A DNA stretch of 64,000 bases from Anianabacter salinae (GTDB lineage Bacteria > Pseudomonadota > Alphaproteobacteria > Rhodobacterales > Rhodobacteraceae), in the NCBI RefSeq assembly GCF_019061145.1, contig NZ_JAHQZS010000004.1, forward strand, positions 248,001 to 312,000, given 5' to 3'. The notes under the pieces are model-generated. The model saw only the letters and a list, made by a program, of their open reading frames with translations. It was not told the origin of the DNA and ran no database searches. Each line of letters begins with the position of its first letter. The stretch's first letter is position 1. Of the stretch, positions 7,253 through 16,413 are shown one piece after another. The translations under genes and the position numbers were made by a program.

Positions 7253-9376
7253 CTAGGGTTTGCGGCTCGGGTCGCGGTGCCGCGTGATCGAGGACACGTC
7301 GCTTTCCGCTTCGAGTGCCAGCATCACGGTGTGGAAGTGTTCGGCATCGCGCATGTCTACGTCGATAATCAGGCGATAAAAGTCCGGTTTCCTGTCAAGG
7401 AAGTGCAGGTCCGAGATATTCGCCTTCTGCTCTCCGATCAACGTGCATATCCGGCCCAGCACGCCCGCGCCGTTGGCGATCGTCATTTCAAGACTTACGG
7501 TATAAGCTGGAGGATGCGGGCCGGTGTGCCATTGCAGATCGACCCAGCGGTCCGGCTCGTCCTCGACCTCGGCCAGCGCGGGACAATCGATGGCATGCAC
7601 GCGCACGCCCTTGCCGCGATAGGTGATGCCGACGATCCGCTCTCCGGGGACCGGCTGGCAGCATTGCGCGCGTTCGAAATCCTGTTCCGGCGACAGGCCG
7701 ATCACGGCGCGCTTGGGTTCCACCTCGCCGGTGCGGCGCACGGCGGCCAGTTCGGGATAGAGCGTCTGCACGACCTCGCGCGCGGACATCTCGGCCGAGC
7801 CGAGGCGGGCCAGCAGGTCGTCGGCGCTGTCCAGCCCCATCTGTTTCGCTGCGGTGCGCAGGGCCTTGTCGGTCGCCTTCTTGCCGACGTGATCGAACGC
7901 GACGCGGGCCAGTTCGGCGCCCAGCTTGACGAAGCGCGCCCGATCCTCGGCGCGCAAGCTGCGCCGGATCGCGGCCTTGGCGCGCCCTGTCACGACGATG
8001 TCGATCCAGGTGCCCTGCGGCCGCTGCCCCTCGGCGGTGATGATGTCGACGGACTGCCCGTTCTTGAGCCGCGTCCAGAGCGGCACGCGGATGCCGTCGA
8101 CCTTGGCGCCGACACAGCCGTGCCCGATGCGGGTGTGGATCGCATAGGCGAAATCCAGAGGTGTCGCCCCGCGCGGCAGCTTGACCACGTCGCCCTTGGG
8201 CGTGAAGCAGAACACCTGGTCGGAATACATTTCCAGTTTGACGTGTTCGAGGAACTCGTCGTGATCCTCGCCGGTGTCGAACCGCTCGGTCAGCTGGGTG
8301 ATCCATTTTGCCGGGTCGACGGCAAAGCGGTTCTCGGCGCGCTGGCCGTCGCGGTAGGCCCAATGCGCGGCAACGCCGCTTTCGGCGACCTCGTGCATCT
8401 CGCGGGTGCGGATCTGCACCTCGACCCGCTTGCCGTCGCGGCCCGACACGGTGGTGTGGATCGACCGGTAGCCGTTGGATTTCGGCTGGCTGATGTAGTC
8501 CTTGAACCGCCCCGGCACCGCGCGCCAGCGCTGGTGGATCGCGCCAAGCGCCGAATAGCAGGACGATTCGCTGTCGGTGATGATGCGGAAGCCGTAGATG
8601 TCGGAGAGGCGGGAGAACCCGATCTCCTTCTCCTGCATCTTGCGCCAGATCGAGAACGGCTTCTTGGCGCGGCCGAACACCTCGGCCTCGACATGCACCC
8701 TCTCAAGCTCGTGCTCGATGTCGTGGGTGATCTTCTGGACCACGTCGCCCGCCTCGCGCTGGAGCGTGATGAAGCGGCGGATGATCGAGTTTCGCGCGTC
8801 GTTGTTGAGCACCCGGAACGCCAGGTCCTCAAGTTCCTCGCGCATCCACTGCATGCCCATCCGGCCCGCAAGCGGCGCGTAGATGTCCATCGTCTCGCGC
8901 GCCTTCTGCACCTGCTTTTCGACGCGCATCGCCTTGATCGTGCGCATGTTGTGCAGGCGGTCGGCCAGCTTGACGAGGATCACCCGCAGGTCCTTGGACA
9001 TCGCCATGAACAGCTTGCGGAAATTCTCGGCCTGCTTGGTCTCGGACGACGACAGTTGCAGGTTGGTCAGCTTGGTGACGCCGTCCACCAGTTCGGCGAT
9101 CTCGACCGAGAACATCTCGGAGATCTGGCCGTAGGTGGATTTGGTGTCCTCGATGGTGTCGTGCAGCAGCGCGGTGACGATGGTGGCATCGTCAAGCTGC
9201 ATCTCGGTCAGGATCGCGGCGACCGAGACAGGGTGCGTGAAGTATTCCTCGCCCGAATGGCGATACTGCCCCGCGTGCATCTTCTGGCCATAGGCATAGG
9301 CCCGGCGCAGCATGTCTTCGTCGGTGCGGGGGTTGTAGTTGCGGACCAGTTGGATCAGGTCGCTGGCGTCGATCAT
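7253..9376 (-). CDS. rsh: Bifunctional (p)ppGpp synthetase/hydrolase (RelA/SpoT homologue)
   Basis: The single RSH enzyme typical of alphaproteobacteria, which makes and degrades (p)ppGpp in the stringent response. The 707 residues show an HD hydrolase domain with LLHDTIEDT (residues ~70-78), so hydrolysis should be intact. The synthetase domain spans ~240-340 (GFRIITDSESSCYSALGAIH, SNGYRSIHTTV). A TGS domain starts near 390 (CFTPKGDVVKLPRGATPLDF) and an ACT domain closes the C-terminus. It lies 31 bp downstream of rpoZ, a common and functionally sensible neighbour because omega is part of the ppGpp response in proteobacteria. Confidence 0.97.
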   Translation of the reverse strand: MIDASDLIQLVRNYNPRTDEDMLRRAYAYGQKMHAGQYRHSGEEYFTHPVSVAAILTEMQLDDATIVTALLHDTIEDTKSTYGQISEMFSVEIAELVDGVTKLTNLQLSSSETKQAENFRKLFMAMSKDLRVILVKLADRLHNMRTIKAMRVEKQVQKARETMDIYAPLAGRMGMQWMREELEDLAFRVLNNDARNSIIRRFITLQREAGDVVQKITHDIEHELERVHVEAEVFGRAKKPFSIWRKMQEKEIGFSRLSDIYGFRIITDSESSCYSALGAIHQRWRAVPGRFKDYISQPKSNGYRSIHTTVSGRDGKRVEVQIRTREMHEVAESGVAAHWAYRDGQRAENRFAVDPAKWITQLTERFDTGEDHDEFLEHVKLEMYSDQVFCFTPKGDVVKLPRGATPLDFAYAIHTRIGHGCVGAKVDGIRVPLWTRLKNGQSVDIITAEGQRPQGTWIDIVVTGRAKAAIRRSLRAEDRARFVKLGAELARVAFDHVGKKATDKALRTAAKQMGLDSADDLLARLGSAEMSAREVVQTLYPELAAVRRTGEVEPKRAVIGLSPEQDFERAQCCQPVPGERIVGITYRGKGVRVHAIDCPALAEVEDEPDRWVDLQWHTGPHPPAYTVSLEMTIANGAGVLGRICTLIGEQKANISDLHFLDRKPDFYRLIIDVDMRDAEHFHTVMLALEAESDVSSITRHRDPSRKP

Positions 9377-9407
9377 CCGGTCCGCACCATCATCGCGTCA
9401 TCGCGCG

Positions 9408-9779
9408 TTACTTCTGCTCTTGAGCTTCCATCAGGGCGCGCAGCAGCTTTTCCTCGGACATATCGTCGTCCGACGGCCGGTCTGCACGTTCCTGGTGACC
9501 ACCGCCGCCGCCCATGAGCAGCGCCATGGAATCGTCTTCGGGTTCGTCGACCTCGATCTGGGTCTGGTTCGATTCGATCATCCGCTCGCGCAGTTCTTCG
9601 GCCGACTGGGTCTCGTCGGCGATCTCGCGCAGGCTGACGACAGGGTTCTTGTCGTTGTCGCGGTCGATGGTGATCGGGGAACCAGCCGTGATCTCGCGGG
9701 CGCGGTGCGCCGCCAAGAGGACGAGGTCGAACCGGTTCGGAACTTTGTCAACGCAATCTTCAACCGTCACGCGGGCCAT
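9408..9779 (-). CDS. rpoZ: DNA-directed RNA polymerase omega subunit
   Basis: The small RNA polymerase subunit that assists beta' folding and assembly. The 123-aa protein starts [20 protein letters not shown], followed by the conserved AAHRAREI box. The C-terminal half is an acidic tail with a glycine tract (GGGGGH), as in related alphaproteobacteria. I chose the ATG at 9779; a longer frame to 9869 has no family support. It lies between folK and rsh on the same strand. Confidence 0.97.
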   Translation of the reverse strand: MARVTVEDCVDKVPNRFDLVLLAAHRAREITAGSPITIDRDNDKNPVVSLREIADETQSAEELRERMIESNQTQIEVDEPEDDSMALLMGGGGGHQERADRPSDDDMSEEKLLRALMEAQEQK

Positions 9780-9872
9780 GAGGGACTCAATCCTTGGTCG
9801 GGGAAACAGGAACCCCGTGTTTAGGCCCCTCGAATAAACTTGACAAGCCGAAAGTCTGCGAAACCCCAAGGA

Positions 9873-10445
9873 TCACAGAGGAATGATGCCCGCTTTTTCA
9901 CTGTCCGGCAGCTGTTTGGCCATCTCGGCGGCCGTCATGCCAAGCAGCGGGTGCCGCCAGTCCGGCGCCACGTCGCACAGCGGAATCAGCACGAAGCCGC
10001 GTTCATGCAGACGCGGGTGCGGCAGGATCAGCCCATCCGGCGCCGTCGTCTGCTGCGCGGCAAGGTTCAGATCGCGCCAGCGGGCGTGGGTTGCCGCATC
10101 GGGCAGGACCGTTTCGCCAAGCGCCAGAAGGTCGAGATCGAGCGGCCGTTCGGCCCAGCGCCGCCTGCGCACCCGGCCGAACCGGGCCTCGATCCCGTGC
10201 AGATGCGCCAGCAGGTCCGGCGCGGTCAGAGCGGTGCGAACCCGAACCGCTGCGTTCACGAAATCCGGACCGGCGCCGGGCGGAAAGCAGGGGGTGCTGA
10301 AGAACCGGCTGACCCGCTCGACAAGAATATCATTGTGAGATATTTCGGCGAGTGCGGCGCGCAGCGTGTCAGCGGGCGATCCAGCCTCGGACGGCTGGTT
10401 TCCCCCAAGCGCGACCAAACCTATACCATTGGCCTTTTGACGCAA
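9873..10445 (-). CDS. folK: 6-hydroxymethyl-7,8-dihydropterin pyrophosphokinase
   Basis: Transfers pyrophosphate from ATP to 6-hydroxymethyl-dihydropterin in folate synthesis. The 190-aa protein has the N-terminal VALGGNQPS, the FFSTPCFPPGAGPDFVNAAV segment, RWAERPLDLDLLALG with the ATP/Mg-binding acidic residues, and LPHPRLHERGFVL. All are HPPK hallmarks. It is first in a minus-strand run with rpoZ (93 bp downstream) and diverges from the NYN gene. The 146-bp divergent spacer must hold promoters for both directions. Confidence 0.96.
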   Translation of the reverse strand: MRQKANGIGLVALGGNQPSEAGSPADTLRAALAEISHNDILVERVSRFFSTPCFPPGAGPDFVNAAVRVRTALTAPDLLAHLHGIEARFGRVRRRRWAERPLDLDLLALGETVLPDAATHARWRDLNLAAQQTTAPDGLILPHPRLHERGFVLIPLCDVAPDWRHPLLGMTAAEMAKQLPDSEKAGIIPL

Positions 10446-10591
10446 CGTAGCCCCTTTCCTAAGGTAACAGAATAATGAACAAGCCCGATTTGGACCGTGG
10501 CATATCGCAGGCTACGTCCCCGTCCATAGTCTCGTATCGATTTGCCAGCTGCTCAACCACTTGGCGCTGATCGGTTTGAAAGGACCCCCAC

Positions 10592-11170
10592 ATGTTTTAC
10601 CGCGATGAGCGCCTTGCGCTCTTCATTGACGGATCGAACCTTTACGCTGCCGGAAAGGCTCTTGGATTCGACATCGACTACAAACTTCTGCGCCAGGAAT
10701 TCATGCGGCGCGGCAAGCTTCTGCGCGCGTTCTATTACACCGCGCTGCTGGAGAACGAGGAATATTCCCCGATCCGCCCGCTGGTCGACTGGCTGCACTA
10801 CAACGGTTTTTCCATGGTGACGAAACCGGCCAAGGAATACACCGACAGCCAGGGCCGCCGGAAGATCAAGGGCAACATGGACATCGAGCTGACCGTCGAC
10901 GCGATGGAGCTTGCGCCGCGTGTCGACCACATCGTCCTGTTCTCGGGCGACGGTGATTTCCGCCCGCTGGTCGAATCGCTTCAGCGTCAGGGCGTGCGGG
11001 TGTCGGTGGTGTCCACGATCCGCAGCCAGCCGCCGATGATCGCGGACGAATTGCGCCGCCAGGCCGACAACTTCATCGAACTGGACGAGTTGAAGGACGT
11101 CATCGGCCGCCCTCCGCGCGAGCCGCGGGTCGAGCGCGAGTCGAACGACTACGAACGCTCGGACCAGTGA
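10592..11170 (+). CDS. NYN (LabA/DUF88-type) PIN-like ribonuclease domain protein
   Basis: A 192-aa protein of the NYN superfamily, a PIN-like nuclease fold. The family's acidic motifs are visible: LALFIDGSNLYAAGK near the start, KGNMDIELTVDAME in the middle and HIVLFSGDGDFRPLVE after residue 110, supplying the Asp residues expected to bind metal. The tail is charged and probably disordered. AAAGGA precedes the ATG. Target RNAs are unknown. The family is widespread in alphaproteobacteria as a single housekeeping-like copy. Confidence 0.9.
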   Translation: MFYRDERLALFIDGSNLYAAGKALGFDIDYKLLRQEFMRRGKLLRAFYYTALLENEEYSPIRPLVDWLHYNGFSMVTKPAKEYTDSQGRRKIKGNMDIELTVDAMELAPRVDHIVLFSGDGDFRPLVESLQRQGVRVSVVSTIRSQPPMIADELRRQADNFIELDELKDVIGRPPREPRVERESNDYERSDQ

Positions 11171-11200
11171 AGCTGCGGCCATGCGCCCTAGATCGGGCGC

Positions 11201-11641
11201 ATGGACAGCGTGCTTTCCCTTCTTGGCCTGTTCGCCGCCGCCTTCGGGGCGGCGACGATTCTTCCGTTCCAGTCCGAAATCGTCTTTGTCGGTGTGCAGG
11301 CCGCCGCGCTTGCGCCCGTCTGGCTGATCGTTGTGGTCGCCAGCGTCGGCAACGTGCTGGGGTCGGTGGTGAATTACTGGATGGGCATGGGGATCGAACG
11401 CTTTCGCGGCAGCCGCTGGTTTCCCGTCACGGACCGACAGCTTGAGCGTGCGCGGGGCTGGTATGCCCGCTGGGGCGTCTGGACGCTGCTTCTGTCCTGG
11501 GCGCCGTTCGGCGACGGGTTCACCGTGGTCGCGGGGATCATGCGCACGCGCCTTTGGGTGTTCCTCGCGCTGGTGAGCATCGCCAAGACCGGGCGGTATA
11601 TCCTGTTGGCGCTGGCGACGGCGGGGGTGATGGGGCTCTGA
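11201..11641 (+). CDS. YqaA-like small membrane protein (DedA/VTT-related)
   Basis: A 146-aa inner-membrane protein with roughly four hydrophobic segments. It shows SNARE-associated/VTT family traits: [32 protein letters not shown] and [16 protein letters not shown]. This matches the YqaA branch. Relatives of the broader DedA family flip or transport lipids, but no role is established for this branch. The gene begins 31 bp after the NYN gene and may share its transcript. Confidence 0.86.
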   Translation: MDSVLSLLGLFAAAFGAATILPFQSEIVFVGVQAAALAPVWLIVVVASVGNVLGSVVNYWMGMGIERFRGSRWFPVTDRQLERARGWYARWGVWTLLLSWAPFGDGFTVVAGIMRTRLWVFLALVSIAKTGRYILLALATAGVMGL

Positions 11642-11711
11642 CCCCTTTCACCCAGCGGCGCGGCGTCCTAGGTCATGGACGACACCGCCCTGCACCGGAT
11701 ACGCTGGCCCC

Positions 11712-12677
11712 ATGACCGACATGACAGACCGCAAACCGCCCCTCGCCCTCTACCTCGCCGCCCCCCGTGGGTTCTGCGCAGGCGTGGACCGCGCCATCAA
11801 GATCGTCGAGATGGCGCTGCAGAAATGGGGCGCGCCGGTCTATGTGCGCCACGAGATCGTGCACAACAAATACGTCGTCGACGGGCTGCGCGCGCAAGGC
11901 GCCGTGTTCGTCGAGGAACTCGACGACTGCCCGCCCGACCGCCCGGTGATCTTTTCCGCGCACGGTGTGCCAAAGGCTGTCCCGGCCGAGGCGGCGCGGC
12001 GCGAGATGGTTTATGTCGATGCCACCTGCCCGCTGGTCAGCAAGGTCCATATCGAGGCGGAGCGCCACCACGAGCAGGGCCGCCAGATGGTGATGATCGG
12101 CCACGCGGGCCACCCCGAGACGCTGGGCACCATGGGGCAACTGCCGGACGGCGAGGTGATCCTGGTCGAGACGGTGGACGACGTGGCGGGGATAGAGGTG
12201 CGCGACCCCGATGCGCTGGCCTTCATCACGCAGACGACGCTGTCGGTGGATGACACGGCGGGGATCGTCGCGGCGCTCAAGGCGCGGGTTCCCAATATCG
12301 TCGGGCCGCACAAGGAAGACATCTGTTACGCCACGACGAACCGGCAGGCGGCGGTCAAGGCGATGGCGCCGGGCTGCGACGCTCTGCTGGTGATCGGGGC
12401 GCCGAACTCGTCGAACTCGAAACGGCTGGTCGAGGTGGGGGCGCAGGCGGGGTGCCGCTATGCGCAGCTGGTCCAGCGCGCCGCCGACATCGACTGGCGC
12501 GCGCTCGAAGGCATCCGGTCCGTGGGGATCACGGCCGGGGCGTCGGCACCTGAAGTGCTGGTCAACGAGGTTATTGACGCCTTCCGCGCCCGGTTCGACG
12601 TGACGGTCAAACCGGTGGTGACGGCAGAAGAGAACGTCGAATTCAAGGTCCCGCGCGTGCTGCGCGAACCTGCCTGA
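11712..12677 (+). CDS. ispH: 4-hydroxy-3-methylbut-2-enyl diphosphate reductase
   Basis: The last enzyme of the MEP isoprenoid pathway, reducing HMBPP to IPP and DMAPP with a [4Fe-4S] cluster. The three cluster cysteines are visible: Cys22 in [11 protein letters not shown], Cys106 in DATCPLVSK and Cys205 in [11 protein letters not shown]. The substrate motifs [12 protein letters not shown] and [14 protein letters not shown] are intact. Its 321-aa length is normal. A second in-frame ATG four codons in is an alternative start. Together with the DXP-dependent pdxJ it shows a DXP-using lifestyle. Confidence 0.98.
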   Translation: MTDMTDRKPPLALYLAAPRGFCAGVDRAIKIVEMALQKWGAPVYVRHEIVHNKYVVDGLRAQGAVFVEELDDCPPDRPVIFSAHGVPKAVPAEAARREMVYVDATCPLVSKVHIEAERHHEQGRQMVMIGHAGHPETLGTMGQLPDGEVILVETVDDVAGIEVRDPDALAFITQTTLSVDDTAGIVAALKARVPNIVGPHKEDICYATTNRQAAVKAMAPGCDALLVIGAPNSSNSKRLVEVGAQAGCRYAQLVQRAADIDWRALEGIRSVGITAGASAPEVLVNEVIDAFRARFDVTVKPVVTAEENVEFKVPRVLREPA

Positions 12678-13059
12678 GGGATCGCGCCCCCGTGTCCTGA
12701 TGCTGCGGTCCTGATGCTGCGCCCCGTTCGGCGGGGCGGCGGTGCGGCGGGCGGATGCCCTGCGGATAGAAGAAGATCGGCGCCGTGTCCTTGCGGACAG
12801 ACCACGACGCGGGGGCTGTCATCCCCCCGCGATGCCCGGCAAGGGAGTGCCCCCCTCTTACCGCTTCAAGCCTGACGGGTGGGGCCAAGTGTCGGGCCCG
12901 TTGGGTCATCTTCGATGCTGCAGCGAGCGGGAAGATGACGAGGAAGGGTTAGGAAGTGGTTGGGGGAAAGGGCGGTGAACAGTGCTTTTGGGTGGGCCGC
13001 GTTGACTTTTTGTTCACGTTGCGAACCTATGTAGTGCGAATGTGAACCGAAGGCGCGAT
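12678..13059. other. Intergenic region before the RM genes
   Basis: About 380 bp without a supported gene. It holds a short tandem repeat (TCCTGATGCTGCG twice, ~12696-12721), a GC-rich hairpin just after it, and a 9-bp perfect inverted repeat GTCATCTTC (12905-12913) / GAAGATGAC (12931-12939). The AT-richer promoter region of the methyltransferase begins near 13000 (TTGACT at 13002). Open frames here are short and have no ribosome sites. Confidence 0.6.
13011..13047 (+). promoter_or_regulatory. Operator-like repeat upstream of the methyltransferase
   Basis: GTTCAC (13012-13017) and GTGAAC (13042-13047) form an inverted repeat. Inside it, GCGAA occurs twice in direct orientation (TTGCGAAC and GTGCGAAT). 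It lies between TTGACT (13002-13007) and the ATG at 13060, exactly where a repressor would control the RM unit. No separate controller gene is visible, so the methyltransferase itself is a candidate binder, which is inference. Confidence 0.45.
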
Positions 13060-14031
13060 ATGCAGAGCAATCTTACATCTATTGAGCTTTGCGCGGGTGC
13101 CGGCGGGCAAGCGCTTGGTATCGAGAATGCGGGTTTCGATCATCAGGCGTGCGTCGAAATCGATAACTGGTGTCGGGCCACTCTGAACCTCAACAGGCCA
13201 GATTGGAACGTGCTCGACGGCGACCAGTCTGATCTGACCCAATTCGATCCGCGCCCATTTGCCGGTGTTGACCTGGTGGCAGGTGGCGTCCCTTGCCCGC
13301 CCTTTTCGAAGGCAGGAAAACAACTTGGCGCAGCAGATGAACGCGACCTGTTTCCGCACGCGCTTCATGTCGTCGACCAAATACGTCCCAAGGCGGTGAT
13401 GTTGGAGAATGTCCGGGGATTCCTTGATGCCGTCTTCCACGACTACCGGCAAAAGCTGAAATCCCAACTGAAGGCTATGGGATACACGTTCGCTGAATGG
13501 CACCTTTACAACGCATCCGACTTTGGCGTGCCTCAACTACGCCCCCGCGTGGTGATCGTCGCCGTCCATGACAACTACGCCGAGGATTTCGATTGGCCGA
13601 AAGGCAATGATCTGCAACCTCCTACGGTGGGAAAGTGCCTCCACGATCTTATGAGTGCAAATGGATGGCGTGGAGCCGACGCTTGGGCTTTGCTCGCCGA
13701 TGAGATTGCGCCCACAATCGTAGGAGGCTCGAAAAAGCATGGAGGTCCGGACCTTGGCCCGACGCGGGCGCGTCGGGCATGGGAAGCCCTTGGAGTGAAC
13801 GGCAAGACAATCTCTGATGAAGCCCCCGAAGCGGATTTTGAAGGGATGCCGCGCCTGACCGTGAGAATGGTCGCGCGGCTTCAGGGCTTTCCAGATGATT
13901 GGAAATTCGCCGGGCGCAAGACGGCTTCATACCGACAAGTGGGCAACGCCTTTCCGCCGCCAGTGGCCGAGGCTGTCGCCCGCAACCTGCGCGCAGCCAT
14001 CACGGCGCGCCGCCTCTACGCCGTCGCGTAG
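13060..14031 (+). CDS. DNA (cytosine-5) methyltransferase of an NgoMIV-type RM system
   Basis: Protects the host by methylating cytosine at carbon 5. The 323-aa protein has the C5 motifs in order: motif I ELCAGAGGQALG (residues 9-20), motif IV GGVPCPPFS with catalytic Cys79, motif VI ENV (116-118), motif VIII QLRPR (159-163), a target-recognition region near 185-255, and motif X QVGNAFPPPVAEA. I chose the ATG at 13060 with AAGG 6 bases upstream. A GTG at 13042 in frame lies inside the operator-like repeat. Its stop overlaps the endonuclease start by one base. GC is lower than in its neighbours, suggesting acquisition. The GCCGGC specificity is inferred from the partner. Confidence 0.95.
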   Translation: MQSNLTSIELCAGAGGQALGIENAGFDHQACVEIDNWCRATLNLNRPDWNVLDGDQSDLTQFDPRPFAGVDLVAGGVPCPPFSKAGKQLGAADERDLFPHALHVVDQIRPKAVMLENVRGFLDAVFHDYRQKLKSQLKAMGYTFAEWHLYNASDFGVPQLRPRVVIVAVHDNYAEDFDWPKGNDLQPPTVGKCLHDLMSANGWRGADAWALLADEIAPTIVGGSKKHGGPDLGPTRARRAWEALGVNGKTISDEAPEADFEGMPRLTVRMVARLQGFPDDWKFAGRKTASYRQVGNAFPPPVAEAVARNLRAAITARRLYAVA

Positions 14032-14870
14032 TGGCGGCCTGGCTGCTCGAAGCGCGGCGCTTGTTTCACGCCGAGTGTCTGTCGGCGCCAATTTCCGAGA
14101 CGAACGGCGTGCCGTCCATTGCCGACGTGTCCAACCGCAGGAGCCGTGAAATCGCTTCTGGTATTGTCGCAAGGATCGGGGCCAGCAGCGTCCACGCGAC
14201 TAAGCCGGCGGGACAGACGGCCGGAAGCATGTTCGAAACCGCGACACAGAACTTTGTCTCGTCCTGCTTCGCACAAGTCCGGCATCTTCGGCCCGGGACG
14301 TTCATCACTGCCAAGGCGCAGGCCATCGCTCAGTTCGATCAGTACAGCCACCTTGAAGACCTTCACGCTCTCGCATTGGGGAGCAAAGAATTGCGCACCC
14401 TCCTTGGCAGCGACTATCTGATGAAGCCCGATGTCGTGGTTCTGAGGCAGCCAGAGGCGGATGCAACGATCAATCAGGACCGTTTGCTGGTCGATGAAAC
14501 CGTGGCCCGGCGCACGTCGCTGAGAGAGGCGAATGGTGCAAGGGCCACTTTGCACGCATCTATAAGCTGCAAACTGACCATCCGATCTGACCGGGTCCAG
14601 AACACGCGATCCGAGGCCTTGAACCTTGTGCGGAACCGCAAGGGGCGCTTGCCCCACATCGTGGCAGTTACCGCAGAACCCCTTCCATCGCGCATCGCCG
14701 CAATTGCCCTTGGCACTGGCGACATGGACTGCGTCTATCACTTCGCTTTGCCTGAACTGATCGAAACGCTGACTGAATTGCAAAGCGACAGCCTGGAACT
14801 TGTCGAAACAATGGTTGAAGGACAGCGGTTGCGCGACATCGCCGACCTTCCATTGGATCTGGTGATCTAG
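14031..14870 (+). CDS. Type II restriction endonuclease, NgoMIV family (predicted GCCGGC)
   Basis: The 279-aa protein resembles NgoMIV (286 aa, G^CCGGC) along its length as I remember that sequence. The active site is complete: Glu69 (SMFETA), Asp134 in KPDVVV, Lys181 in SISCK and Glu195. The Asp-to-Lys spacing of 47 and Lys-to-Glu spacing of 14 equal those of NgoMIV. The DNA-reading box RSDR (185-188), which contacts the CCGG core in this family, is intact. LNLVRNRKGRLPHI is also conserved. I chose the GTG at 14031 (VAAWLLEARRLFHAECL), which aligns with the NgoMIV N-terminus. An ATG at 13899 would add 44 unsupported residues overlapping the methyltransferase gene. Confidence 0.94.
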   Translation: MAAWLLEARRLFHAECLSAPISETNGVPSIADVSNRRSREIASGIVARIGASSVHATKPAGQTAGSMFETATQNFVSSCFAQVRHLRPGTFITAKAQAIAQFDQYSHLEDLHALALGSKELRTLLGSDYLMKPDVVVLRQPEADATINQDRLLVDETVARRTSLREANGARATLHASISCKLTIRSDRVQNTRSEALNLVRNRKGRLPHIVAVTAEPLPSRIAAIALGTGDMDCVYHFALPELIETLTELQSDSLELVETMVEGQRLRDIADLPLDLVI

Positions 14871-14910
14871 CCCCCCTTCCATCCCCCGCCACATACGTTA
14901 CATACCCCCC

Positions 14911-15369
14911 ATGTTCGGACATGACATCCCGCGTGGCGCGCTGATCCTTGGGTTGGCGGGGCTTCTCCCTTTCGTCTGGGGCGCGCTGACGCTGGTCTCG
15001 GTCGAGGCGGCGGAATTCGGGATGCGGATGCTGGGGCCGCGCTTTATCGGCCCCTTCGTGCTGCTGAATTACGGCACGATCATCCTTGCCTTCATGTCCG
15101 GTGTGCTCTGGGGTTTCGCCGCCAGGGGACAGGGTGCGACCGCGACTGCGGGATACGCGCTGTCCGTGGTGCCGGCGCTCTGGGCGTTCTTCTTCGTGGG
15201 CGGCGGCGCGCAGTCTGCTGCGATCATCCTGATCGCGGGATATATCGGACTGCTGGGGCTCGACTGGACCTTCTGGCGACAGGGCCTTGCCCCGCGCTGG
15301 TGGATGCAGCTTCGGATCCCGCTTAGCGCTGTCGTCATCATGTGCCTTGCCACAGGAGTATTGAGATGA
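14911..15369 (+). CDS. DUF3429 membrane protein
   Basis: A 152-aa integral membrane protein with about five hydrophobic segments, matching the DUF3429 family (PFVWGALTLVSVEAAEFG, YGTIILAFMSGVLWGFA). Its function is unknown. The gene starts 40 bp after the RM unit, marking the return to high-GC core sequence. Its stop overlaps the start of the following methyltransferase (ATGA, 15366-15369), so they are translationally coupled. Confidence 0.87.
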   Translation: MFGHDIPRGALILGLAGLLPFVWGALTLVSVEAAEFGMRMLGPRFIGPFVLLNYGTIILAFMSGVLWGFAARGQGATATAGYALSVVPALWAFFFVGGGAQSAAIILIAGYIGLLGLDWTFWRQGLAPRWWMQLRIPLSAVVIMCLATGVLR

Positions 15370-15962
15370 CTGCAGATACAGAAACCCTTGCCGCCTACGA
15401 CCGCGAAGCCGCGCGCTATGCCGAGATGATCGGCGATTCCGCCGCGCGCGACGACACGCTGGCCGCCTTTGCCAAGGCGCTGACGCCGGGTGCGCGGGTG
15501 CTGGACGTGGGCTGCGGGCCGGGCCACGCGGCGGCGTTCCTTGCCGCGCAGGGCTTTGCCGTGGACGCCATCGACGCCTCGCGCGGGATGGCGCAGATCG
15601 CGCGCGAGGCCTACGGGATCGAGGTGACGCGCTCGGACTATTCGATGATGACGGATGAGGCGGTCTATGACGGCATCTGGGCGGCGTTCAGCCTGCACCA
15701 CGCGCCGCGCGTCGAGATGGCGGGTAACCTCAAGCGGCTGTTCCGCGCGCTGAAACCCGGCGGGCTTTTGGCGGTGACGCTGAAGACCGGCGAGGGCGAG
15801 CGGCGCGACCGGCTGGGGCGCTACACGACCTTCTATGCCGAGGACGAGATCGGCCTGATGCTGCGCACCGCGGGCTTCAAGGTGGGCGATGTCGTCACCG
15901 GCACCGGCAGCGGGTTGAGCGGCGAGGAGTCCGAGTGGCTGATGGTCTTCGCGCATGCCTGA
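15366..15962 (+). CDS. Class I SAM-dependent methyltransferase
   Basis: A 198-aa cytosolic methyltransferase with motif [17 protein letters not shown] near residues 43-58, the acidic motif [13 protein letters not shown], and a [14 protein letters not shown] post-motif typical of the UbiE/Methyltransf_11 group. The substrate cannot be read from the sequence. It overlaps DUF3429 upstream (ATGA) and rnhA downstream (8 bases), forming a compact three-gene operon. Confidence 0.9.
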   Translation: MTADTETLAAYDREAARYAEMIGDSAARDDTLAAFAKALTPGARVLDVGCGPGHAAAFLAAQGFAVDAIDASRGMAQIAREAYGIEVTRSDYSMMTDEAVYDGIWAAFSLHHAPRVEMAGNLKRLFRALKPGGLLAVTLKTGEGERRDRLGRYTTFYAEDEIGLMLRTAGFKVGDVVTGTGSGLSGEESEWLMVFAHA

Positions 15963-16413
15963 CCTCTACGCCTATACCGACGGCGCCTGCTCTGGAAACC
16001 CCGGCCCCGGTGGCTGGGGGGTGCTGCTGATCGCCCGCGAGGGCGACGCGGTGGTCAAGGAGCGGGAGCTGTCGGGGGGCGAGGCGGAGACGACGAACAA
16101 CCGCATGGAGCTGATGGCGGCGATCAGCGCGCTGGAGTCGCTGTCGCGGCCTTCGGTGCTGACGATCGTCACCGACAGCGCCTATGTGAAGAACGGCGTG
16201 ACCGAGTGGATTCACGGCTGGAAGCGCAACGGCTGGAAGACCTCGACCCGGAAGCCGGTGAAGAATGCCGAGCTGTGGCAACGGCTGGACGCGGCACGGG
16301 GGCGGCATACGGTCGAATGGCGCTGGATCAAGGGCCACGCCGGGCATGCCGAGAACGAGCGCGCGGATGCGCTGGCGCGCGCGGGGATGGCGCCGTTCAA
16401 GGCGAAGGTGTGA
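15955..16413 (+). CDS. rnhA: Ribonuclease HI
   Basis: Degrades RNA in RNA-DNA hybrids such as R-loops and primers. The 152-aa protein carries the catalytic Asp in [18 protein letters not shown], Glu in [14 protein letters not shown], Asp in [12 protein letters not shown], and the final His/Asp pair in [16 protein letters not shown]. The handle region with [13 protein letters not shown] is present, so it is the E. coli type. It is the last gene of the DUF3429-methyltransferase-rnhA operon. Confidence 0.98.
   Translation: MPDLYAYTDGACSGNPGPGGWGVLLIAREGDAVVKERELSGGEAETTNNRMELMAAISALESLSRPSVLTIVTDSAYVKNGVTEWIHGWKRNGWKTSTRKPVKNAELWQRLDAARGRHTVEWRWIKGHAGHAENERADALARAGMAPFKAKV

Noticed and set aside
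7037-9517. 826-codon open frame on the plus strand
   Set aside because: It is antisense to rsh, has a GC-rich shadow composition with many His, Arg and Gly, and lacks any family motif.
12742-12978. 78-codon open frame before the RM genes
   Set aside because: No ribosome site, odd composition and overlap with the inverted repeat; probably non-coding.
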